From contig NZ_GL622296.1 of assembly GCF_000185385.1 (NCBI RefSeq), forward strand, positions 1,310,414 through 1,354,300: a stretch of 43,887 nt of DNA, in the 5' to 3' direction. A model generated the notes under the pieces. It had not been told where the DNA came from. It saw only the letters and a program-made list of their open reading frames with translations, and did not search any database. The position numbers were made by a program, and so were the translations under genes. The stretch's first letter is position 1. Every line of letters begins with the position of its first letter. Origin of the DNA: Lachnoanaerobaculum saburreum DSM 3986 (GTDB lineage: Bacteria > Bacillota > Clostridia > Lachnospirales > Lachnospiraceae). Positions 6,772 through 12,930 of the stretch are shown one piece after another.

Positions 6772-9381
6772 ATGATAAATATCGGTGTATTGGCACATGT
6801 AGATGCCGGAAAGACTACATTGACAGAAGCTATACTCTATAAAACCGGGAAGTTGCGCAAAGTAGGCAGAGTGGATTTTGGTGACAGTTTTCTTGATACG
6901 GATGAATATGAGAGAAAAAGAGGTATAACCATTTTTTCAAAGATTGCAAGAACGAAGATAGGAGATATGGATATAAACATTATAGATACTCCGGGACATA
7001 TTGATTTTGGTGCGGAGATGGAAAGATGTATATCCGTACTTGATATGGCAATTCTTGTTATAAGCGGAAGTGAAGGGGTGCAGTCACATTCACATACACT
7101 TTTTAAACTGTTGAAGGAGGCAAATATACCTGTACTTATCTTTGTAAATAAGACAGACAGTGATAAGTTTGATAAAGATAAGGTAATGGAAGGCTTGAAA
7201 AAGTCACTCTCAAACAATGTAGTGGACTTTTCGGCAGATAAAAAGATGCTTGAGGAAGAAGTGGCAGCATGTGATGAAAGTTTGATAGAAAAGTTTATTA
7301 AAGGTGAGAAAATAACAAAGGAAGATATAACAGAATGTATACAGTCGACAAAGGTATTTCCGGTTATTTTCGGTTCAGCTCTTAAGCTTATAAATATAGA
7401 GGGTATACTTGACTTTATAAAAGAGTATATACAGGAAAAGACTTATCCGGATGAGCTTGCCGGAATAATATATAAGATAAAATATGATGAGACCGGAAAC
7501 AGGCTTTCGTTTATAAAGTTGACGGGTGGAAGCCTTCATGTAAAGGACATTCTAAATGATGAAAAGATAAATCAGATAAGAGTGTATGACGGCGAAAAAT
7601 ATGCTGCAATTGATGTAGCAAATCCGGGAGATATTGTGGCTGTGACAGGACTTACAAAATCACATGCTGGTGATACCTTCGGCAATATAAAAAAACCTGT
7701 ATCAAAACTTTTGCCTGTACTAAGCTACAATATGATATTTCCGGATACTGTCGGTATAAATCAAATCTATCCGAAGCTTGCACAGATATTTGATGAAGTA
7801 CCTGAGATAAGAATGGAGTATGATGAGGCACTTTCAAGGATTAAGGTAAATCTGATGGGAGAAGTTCAGATAGATCTTATAAAGAACCTTGTAAATGAGA
7901 GGCTTCATATAGGTTGTGAACTTGTAGACGGAGGTATTATCTACAAGGAGAGCATAGTGGGAAGCGTTGAAGGAGTAGGGCATTTTGAACCTATGAAGCA
8001 TTATGCCGAGGTACATATACTAATCTCTCAAGGCGAGAGTGGCAGCGGTATAGTATATAAAAATGATGTATCTGATGATGAACTGCCAAAGAACTATCAA
8101 AGTCAGATAAGAAATATTGTAGAAAACTCCAAGTTTAAGGGTGTGCTTACAGGCAGTGAGCTTACAGATGTGGTGCTTACTTTGGTTGCGGGGAAAGCAC
8201 ATGAGAAGCATACTGAGGGCGGAGATTTTCTTGAAGCGGTACATAGAGCAATCAGGCATGGACTTATGTATGCAAAATCCATATTGCTGGAACCATACTA
8301 TGACTTTGAAATAAATATCCCTATAGAGAATCTTGGCAGACTTTTAAACGACCTGAACAATATGAATGCCGAAAAGATAAGTTATGAAGGAACAAATGTA
8401 CTAAGTGTAACCGGATTTGCGCCCACTGTTAATATCCAAAACTACGGAAGTGTACTTTTATCCTATACTAAGGGGCTTGGTCGGATTGCATTCAGCCTTA
8501 GAGGTTTTTTGCCATGTCACAATGCAGATGAGGTTATTGCAGAGTATAATTATTATCCTGAGTTTGATGTTAAGAATACACCGGATTCTGTATTTGCTTC
8601 ACATGGTGAGGGTTTTATAGTACCTTGGAGTGAAGTCTTTAACTATATGCATCTGCCGCTTAAAAGATTTGAGCTTGTAAAAGAAGAAGAAAGAATAGAA
8701 ACTGTTCGCTCCACCTATGATGCCGCTAGGGCTGACAGTGAAGAGCTGATGGCAATCTTTGAGAGAACATACGGCAAGGTGACTCCGAGAATAGGAGACC
8801 GGGATGCCCCTGTTAAGAAGACAACTGAAAGAGAATATATATATAAGGAAAGAGAGAAGAAAAAACACTATCTGCTTGTAGACGGATACAATATTATATT
8901 TGCATCAAAGTCACTTAGTGAACTGGCGGATGCAAATATTGACGCGGCAAGAGACAGACTCTTAGAGCTTTTGATTGACTATAAGGCATATAAGGATTAT
9001 GAGATAATACTTGTTTTTGATGCCTATAGACTCAAAAATCATCCTACAGAGGTGCTGAATTTTTCAGGAGTATATGTAGTCTATACAAAGACTGCCGAAA
9101 CTGCGGACCAGTATATTGAAAAGACCACACATGAGATGATAAAAAAATATGATGTAACTGTAGCAACATCTGACGGTATTGAACAGATTATAATAAGGGG
9201 CAAGGGGGCCATACTTATATCGGCAAGAGAGTTCTTATGTGACCTTGAAGAGACAAAAGAAAACTTCAGAAAAGAACATATAGAAAAACAAAGTGTAAGC
9301 AACAGGCTTTTTGATTCACTGGAAGGTGAGTTAAAACAGCAGATAGAAGATATAAGACTTGGAAATAAAAAAGAGCCGTAG
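6772..9381 (+). CDS. TetM-like translation-factor GTPase fused to a Rae1/YacP-like NYN endoribonuclease domain
   Basis: One continuous frame of 869 residues. Residues 1 to about 680 align in plan with the ribosomal-protection (TetM/TetO, EF-G-like) GTPases: G1 AHVDAGKTT (8-16), switch I RGITI, G3 DTPGH (73-77), G4 NKTD (126-129), then domains II-V including LLEPYYDFEI. The loop that in TetM reads YSPVSTP is GKAHEKHTEGGDF here (about 474-486), so drug displacement is unlikely. After a Lys/Arg/Glu-rich linker (about 680-700) comes a second domain (701-869) matching Rae1/YacP, a NYN/PIN-fold ribosome-dependent A-site mRNA endonuclease of Firmicutes: LVDGYN (Asp704), VFDAY (Asp750), ETADQYIE (Glu776, Asp779), ATSDG (Asp801). 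All four acidic positions are present. Inferred role: GTP-driven delivery of the nuclease to the ribosome, for rescue or regulated mRNA cleavage. It is cotranscribed with ybaK and has no own promoter. Confidence 0.9.
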   Translation: MINIGVLAHVDAGKTTLTEAILYKTGKLRKVGRVDFGDSFLDTDEYERKRGITIFSKIARTKIGDMDINIIDTPGHIDFGAEMERCISVLDMAILVISGSEGVQSHSHTLFKLLKEANIPVLIFVNKTDSDKFDKDKVMEGLKKSLSNNVVDFSADKKMLEEEVAACDESLIEKFIKGEKITKEDITECIQSTKVFPVIFGSALKLINIEGILDFIKEYIQEKTYPDELAGIIYKIKYDETGNRLSFIKLTGGSLHVKDILNDEKINQIRVYDGEKYAAIDVANPGDIVAVTGLTKSHAGDTFGNIKKPVSKLLPVLSYNMIFPDTVGINQIYPKLAQIFDEVPEIRMEYDEALSRIKVNLMGEVQIDLIKNLVNERLHIGCELVDGGIIYKESIVGSVEGVGHFEPMKHYAEVHILISQGESGSGIVYKNDVSDDELPKNYQSQIRNIVENSKFKGVLTGSELTDVVLTLVAGKAHEKHTEGGDFLEAVHRAIRHGLMYAKSILLEPYYDFEINIPIENLGRLLNDLNNMNAEKISYEGTNVLSVTGFAPTVNIQNYGSVLLSYTKGLGRIAFSLRGFLPCHNADEVIAEYNYYPEFDVKNTPDSVFASHGEGFIVPWSEVFNYMHLPLKRFELVKEEERIETVRSTYDAARADSEELMAIFERTYGKVTPRIGDRDAPVKKTTEREYIYKEREKKKHYLLVDGYNIIFASKSLSELADANIDAARDRLLELLIDYKAYKDYEIILVFDAYRLKNHPTEVLNFSGVYVVYTKTAETADQYIEKTTHEMIKKYDVTVATSDGIEQIIIRGKGAILISAREFLCDLEETKENFRKEHIEKQSVSNRLFDSLEGELKQQIEDIRLGNKKEP

Positions 9382-9407
9382 CTTTTGCTGCGACTCTTAA
9401 TTTTTTT
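9371..9407. terminator. Bidirectional terminator between the GTPase-nuclease gene and the feo operon
   Basis: The hairpin at 9371-9398 (arms AAGAG.CG.AGC and GCT.CG.CTCTT around TTTT) is flanked by seven T on the plus side (9401-9407) and by A-rich sequence at 9366-9372 that reads as a U tract on the minus strand. It overlaps the last codons of the plus-strand gene. Confidence 0.85.
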
Positions 9408-9546
9408 AGTGATGACAGCTGCCTGAACAACCGCCACAGCCACCTCCACAGGATGACTTTCCGTTTTTCTTATCATTGTATATAGTTCTTACAATAAGAC
9501 CTACCACACCGACCAATACAGCTGAAATAATAACTGTTGCTGCCAT
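9406..9546 (-). CDS. FeoB-associated Cys-rich membrane protein
   Basis: A small gene of 46 residues. An N-terminal hydrophobic segment (about residues 3-20, ATVIISAVLVGVVGLIV) is followed by a basic stretch and a Cys/Gly cluster, CGGGCGGCSGSCHH, at the very end. This is the layout of the FeoB-associated Cys-rich membrane protein family, found directly after feoB in many Firmicutes. The four cysteines and two histidines suggest metal or Fe-S handling at the cytoplasmic exit of FeoB, but this is inferred. ATG 9546 is preceded on the minus strand by GAAAGGAG. It lies 27 bases downstream of feoB in the same operon. Confidence 0.9.
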   Translation of the reverse strand: MAATVIISAVLVGVVGLIVRTIYNDKKNGKSSCGGGCGGCSGSCHH

Positions 9547-9573
9547 AATGTTCTCCTTTCTTTAGTAAAACAA

Positions 9574-11733
9574 CTATGCTCTTGCACCTGCCTTTTGTTC
9601 AGGATGTCTCTCTTCATAAGGCTTACGTACAAGACCGTAAATAATAGCAATAATACCGATAAATCCGAATATTGTACCGATACCGAACTTACCTGTAATT
9701 ATAAGTGATCCTATCTGATATATAATCATTCCGACTATATATGCAAACCCACATTGATATCCTACAGCAGTCCAGAACCATTTTACACTGCTCATCTCTC
9801 TTCTGATAGCACTCATCGCTGCAATACAAGGAGCACATAAAAGGTTGAATATGAGATATGAGTAAGCCGTTAGAGGAGTGTAGTCAGCTCTAAGAAGTTG
9901 CCAGATACCCTCACCTGTATCTTTATCAAAATTTGAAACATGGTATAGAATACCGAATGTACCTACGACATTCTCTTTTGCCATAAGTCCTGTGATAGCT
10001 GCAACTGCCGGCTTCCATGTACCCCAACCGAGAGGAGCAAAAATCCAGGCAAAAGTATTACCGAAATGTGCAAGTAACGATACATCCATCTGTTCTTCTG
10101 TAAGATATGTGAAAGCACCGTTTACAAAGCCGAAGTAGCTTAAAAACCAAACAAGTATAGTGGCAAGAGTGATGACTGTACCTGCTTTTTTAACAAAGCT
10201 TGTTCCTCTCTCAGCCATTGATCTGATTACGGAACCTGCTGTAGGGATATGGTATGCAGGAAGCTCTATAACAAAAGGTGAAGGATCACCTGAAAACATC
10301 TTGGTCTTCTTAAGCATGATACCGGAGACGACAATAGCGGCAATACCTACAAAGTAAGCTGATGAAGCAACCCACGGGGAGTTATCAAACAATGCACCTG
10401 ATATAAGTGCTATAACAGGAAGCTTTGCAGAACATGGAATAAATGTGGTTGTAATAACCGTCATTCTTCTGTCATGTTCACTTTCAATAGTTCTTGAAGC
10501 CATAATTCCAGGAACACCGCAACCTGTACCGATAAGAATCGGGATAAAGCTCTTACCTGAAAGACCGAATCTTCTGAATACTCTGTCCATAACGAAGGCG
10601 ATTCTTGCCATATATCCGCAACCTTCCAATATAGCAAGGAAGAAGAACAGTGTAAGCATCTGAGGAAGGAAACCGAGAACGGCACCTACACCGGCTACAA
10701 TACCGTTTACAATAAGTCCTACAAGCCACTCGGCGGCACCCACAGACTCTAAAAAGCCTTGAATGCCCGGCTGTATAATGTTTGCGATCAATTCATCATT
10801 TACCCAGTCGGTCATTCCTGTACCGATAGTGGTAATAGAGATATAGTAAACCAAGAACATGATGGCTGCAAATATCGGAAGACCTAAGATTCTGTTTGTA
10901 ACGATCTTATCAATCCTGTCTGAAACACTCACATAATCTTTGTTCTTAACCTTGTAGAAGCTTGCAATTACATTTGAGATATAGTTGTATCTCTCGGATG
11001 TGATAATACTCTCGGCTTCATCATCCATAGCATCTTCACAAGTTGTAATTATCTTTTCAATCTTATTAAGTGTGTCATCTGATATATTAAGTTGTTCAAT
11101 AGCCTTTGCATCTCTTTGGAAAAGCTTAACACCGTACCATCTCTTTTGAAGATCAGGTACACTGCTTGGTAAAAGTGCAATAATATCCTTTACAGCTACT
11201 TCAACGTTTTTATCAAAGACATGTCGCTCCTTTGGAAGAGTATGACTCTTTGCAAGTGAAATAGCCTTTTCGGCAGCTTCCATAATTCCTGTACCCTTAA
11301 GTGCGGAAATCTCTACAACAGGACATCCGAGACTTTCACTCATTTTATCAAGGTCAAGCTTGTTTCCGCTCTTTTCAAGTACATCAAGCATGTTTACCGC
11401 TATAACCACAGGAACACCAAGCTCGGTAACCTGTGAAGTAAGATATAAGTTTCTCTCAAGGTTTGTACCGTCAATTATATTCAGCACGGCATCAGGCTTT
11501 TCATTGAGAATATAATTTCTGGCTACAACTTCTTCCAATGTATATGGAGAAAGAGAATAAATACCCGGAAGGTCGGTAATAATAACATCTGAATGTCCCT
11601 TTAACTTACCTTCCTTTTTTTCAACTGTAACGCCCGGCCAGTTACCGACAGTCTGATTGGAACCTGTCAGGGCATTAAATAATGTAGTTTTACCGGTATT
11701 CGGATTTCCGGTAAGTGCAATTCTGATTGCCAT
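9574..11733 (-). CDS. feoB: Ferrous iron transport protein B (FeoB)
   Basis: A 719-residue inner-membrane Fe(II) transporter. The N-terminal G domain has G1 GNPNTGKTT (9-17), G3 DLPGIYSL near 55 and G4 NMLD near 115, followed by a helical GDI domain (about 165-265). The membrane part carries the Gate motifs, with the conserved cysteines in GTGCGVPGIMASR and FIPCSAKLP and a later KENVVGTFG motif. Length is typical for clostridial FeoB. It follows feoA with a nine-base gap and precedes a FeoB-associated small protein. Transcription comes from the divergent region at 12284-12576, where DtxR-like boxes overlap the likely promoter, so iron repression is expected. The C-terminus is short and hydrophilic. 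Confidence 0.97.
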   Translation of the reverse strand: MAIRIALTGNPNTGKTTLFNALTGSNQTVGNWPGVTVEKKEGKLKGHSDVIITDLPGIYSLSPYTLEEVVARNYILNEKPDAVLNIIDGTNLERNLYLTSQVTELGVPVVIAVNMLDVLEKSGNKLDLDKMSESLGCPVVEISALKGTGIMEAAEKAISLAKSHTLPKERHVFDKNVEVAVKDIIALLPSSVPDLQKRWYGVKLFQRDAKAIEQLNISDDTLNKIEKIITTCEDAMDDEAESIITSERYNYISNVIASFYKVKNKDYVSVSDRIDKIVTNRILGLPIFAAIMFLVYYISITTIGTGMTDWVNDELIANIIQPGIQGFLESVGAAEWLVGLIVNGIVAGVGAVLGFLPQMLTLFFFLAILEGCGYMARIAFVMDRVFRRFGLSGKSFIPILIGTGCGVPGIMASRTIESEHDRRMTVITTTFIPCSAKLPVIALISGALFDNSPWVASSAYFVGIAAIVVSGIMLKKTKMFSGDPSPFVIELPAYHIPTAGSVIRSMAERGTSFVKKAGTVITLATILVWFLSYFGFVNGAFTYLTEEQMDVSLLAHFGNTFAWIFAPLGWGTWKPAVAAITGLMAKENVVGTFGILYHVSNFDKDTGEGIWQLLRADYTPLTAYSYLIFNLLCAPCIAAMSAIRREMSSVKWFWTAVGYQCGFAYIVGMIIYQIGSLIITGKFGIGTIFGFIGIIAIIYGLVRKPYEERHPEQKAGARA

Positions 11734-11742
11734 ATTAGCTCC

Positions 11743-11967
11743 TTATCTGGTGATTTCAATATTTTCCGCATCGGCTTTCCTAATAGAAAGCTCATAACCT
11801 CTAACAGTAACCTCAATAGGATCACCAAGAGGTGCTACCTTGCGTACATGTATGCTTGTGCCCTTTGTAACACCCATGTCCATGATTCTTCTCTTTACAG
11901 GGCCTTCGCCATGAACTCTGGCAACTGTGACGGTGTCACCGATTTTTACATCTTTCAAAGTATCCAT
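11743..11967 (-). CDS. feoA: FeoA family protein (SH3-like), proximal to feoB
   Basis: A protein of 74 residues, one FeoA/SH3-like barrel: 'GDTVTVARVHGEGPVKRRIMD' then 'MGVTKGTSIHVRK.APLGDPIEV' and 'YELSIRKADAENI'. FeoA is a small cytoplasmic partner that modulates FeoB. The conserved central R-R-I-M-DMG region is intact. ATG 11967 is preceded on the minus strand by AAAGGAGAA. It is the second of two feoA genes in the operon. Confidence 0.94.
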   Translation of the reverse strand: MDTLKDVKIGDTVTVARVHGEGPVKRRIMDMGVTKGTSIHVRKVAPLGDPIEVTVRGYELSIRKADAENIEITR

Positions 11968-12070
11968 TCATTCTCCTTTCCGTAATCTGTAATATAAAGC
12001 AACCTCAAAAGTGAACAATGGAAAAAATCCATTGCTATGTAAATAAAAATATTCACATGGTAAACACTAA

Positions 12071-12283
12071 CTAGACCATAATCTTTGATGCAAGTTCTTT
12101 ACTGATTGCCACTCTGGAATCCTTAACGTTTACTATCAAGTTTCCCGACATGGCATTTACAACAGAAATCTTACCGTCAATAACAAATCCGAGAGTCGCC
12201 AAAAAGGTTTTATCCTTCTCACGTCCGTTGATCTGCTTTATTATGTATTCTTCGCCTAAGTTAGCCATAAGTAAAGGCATCAT
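12071..12283 (-). CDS. FeoA family protein, first gene of the feo operon
   Basis: A protein of 70 residues from ATG 12283, which has AGGAGG about 11 bases upstream; the longer TTG start at 12292 would abut the site. It shows the FeoA fold pattern (LGEEYIIKQINGREK...FLATLGFVIDGKISVVN...GNLIVNVKDSRVAISKELASKI). It is more diverged than the downstream feoA and lacks the typical R-R-I-MDMG core. Two feoA-type genes ahead of one feoB are common in Clostridia and may form a heteromeric partner. The start lies about 60 bases from the operator-covered promoter. Confidence 0.88.
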   Translation of the reverse strand: MMPLLMANLGEEYIIKQINGREKDKTFLATLGFVIDGKISVVNAMSGNLIVNVKDSRVAISKELASKIMV

Positions 12284-12326
12284 ATAACCCAACCCCTCCT
12301 TTTCTTTATGTCAAAATACATTCTAT

Positions 12327-12355
12327 AGGTTAGCATACGCTAACATTAATTGCAA
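12327..12355 (-). promoter_or_regulatory. Probable feo operon promoter
   Basis: Read on the minus strand: TTGCAA (12355-12350), a 17-base spacer, then TAACCT (12332-12327) with an upstream TGC giving an extended -10. The box at 12329-12344 covers the -10 and most of the spacer, the position expected for a repressor. Confidence 0.55.
12329..12344. promoter_or_regulatory. DtxR/IdeR-type operator 1 (feo promoter)
   Basis: GTTAGCATACGCTAAC is a perfect inverted repeat (GTTAGC-N4-GCTAAC) and fits the TTAG-N6-CTAA core of DtxR/IdeR iron boxes. It overlaps the predicted feo -10. A DtxR-family gene lies at 15154. Confidence 0.72.
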
Positions 12356-12403
12356 GAGATTTTTAAGAAAAAGTTAGAGATTAATTACTAAGTTTATTGA
12401 CTA

Positions 12404-12417
12404 TTAGCAAAAACTAA
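12404..12417. promoter_or_regulatory. DtxR-type operator 2
   Basis: TTAGCAAAAACTAA has the same TTAG-N6-CTAA form and is followed by C as in operator 1. It lies midway in the divergent region, upstream of both promoters. A further TTAG-N10-CTAA pair occurs at 12374-12391 with unusual spacing. Confidence 0.5.
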
Positions 12418-12481
12418 CTAAAAAGTACTTAAAAAAATACAATATTAGCAGGTAAAAGACAAATTTTGCGTCTATTCCCTA

Positions 12482-12510
12482 TTTACAAGAATACTACTTT
12501 ATGATATATT
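12482..12510 (+). promoter_or_regulatory. Promoter of the small membrane protein / P-type ATPase unit
   Basis: TTTACA (12482-12487), a 17-base spacer, TATATT (12505-12510), with TGA directly before the -10 (extended -10). AGGAGG precedes the ATG at 12577. Confidence 0.75.
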
Positions 12511-12548
12511 ATCTGCGTAGTAAATTTTACAAAATAAAATTGTTAATA

Positions 12549-12562
12549 TTAATGAACGCTAA
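12549..12562. promoter_or_regulatory. DtxR-type operator 3 (half-conserved)
   Basis: TTAATGAACGCTAA followed by C: the right half CGCTAAC is identical to operator 1 and the left half has one mismatch (TTAA for TTAG). It sits between the predicted transcription start and the ribosome binding site of the 12577 gene. Confidence 0.5.
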
Positions 12563-12576
12563 CTAGGAGGTATAAT

Positions 12577-12834
12577 ATGTTTTTAATTGATTGGAAGAAG
12601 ATAGGTTTATTTGCAGCAGGTACACTTTTTGGAACAGCAGGAATTAAATTGCTTTCAAGCAAGGATGCCAAGAAGGCTTATGCACAGGGTACAGCAGCCG
12701 TACTTCGTATGAAGGAATGTGTGATGGATACAGTTTCATGTGTTCAGGAGAACGCCAGCGATATTTTAGCCGAGGCTAAGGATATCAATGAAGAGCGTGC
12801 GGCAAAAGAAGAAGAGGCTAAGATAGAAGAGTAA
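12577..12834 (+). CDS. Small one-TM acidic-tail protein associated with the P-type ATPase (PacL-like in layout)
   Basis: A protein of 85 residues. A Gly/Ala-containing hydrophobic segment (about 10-26, GLFAAGTLFGTAGIKLL) is followed by an amphipathic helix with 'GTAAVLRMKECVMDTVSCVQEN' spacing, then ASDILAEAKDINEE and an acidic tail EEEAKIEE. From memory it resembles DUF6110-type proteins found beside metal ATPases in Clostridia. The order (TM segment, helix, 'D(I/V)(L/V)AEA(K/R)...E' motif, charged tail) parallels the DUF1490/PacL chaperones of mycobacterial P-type ATPases; that comparison is mine and made by eye. Two cysteines and the acidic tail could bind metal. It is followed, after a hairpin, by the ATPase. 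Probable role: scaffold or metal chaperone for the pump. Confidence 0.85.
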   Translation: MFLIDWKKIGLFAAGTLFGTAGIKLLSSKDAKKAYAQGTAAVLRMKECVMDTVSCVQENASDILAEAKDINEERAAKEEEAKIEE

Positions 12835-12873
12835 GAATAGCAGTAACTTTTAAGAAAATATAGTTTTGATAAT

Positions 12874-12896
12874 AAGGAAGAGTCTGACTCTTCCTT
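12874..12896 (+). other. Perfect 11-bp inverted repeat between the small protein and the ATPase gene
   Basis: AAGGAAGAGTC and GACTCTTCCTT are separated by one base. No T tract follows (AAATTATAAT instead), so it is not a classical terminator. It may be an attenuating or mRNA-stabilising hairpin giving more of the small protein than of the ATPase. Confidence 0.6.
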
Positions 12897-12930
12897 AAAT
12901 TATAATAGTATAATAGATTAGAGGGTTAAA

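Noticed and set aside
6772-9381. Tetracycline-resistance gene
   Set aside because: The ribosomal-protection fold is present, but the drug-displacing loop signature is not, and a nuclease domain is attached; the chromosomal housekeeping context also argues against it.
12016-12034. Hairpin CAATGGA-A5-TCCATTG between the two feoA genes as a terminator
   Set aside because: No real U tract follows on the minus strand; at most an mRNA-processing or attenuating hairpin.
12284-12576. Fur box in the feo promoter region
   Set aside because: No GATAATGATAATCATTATC-like sequence is seen; the palindromes fit the DtxR pattern instead.
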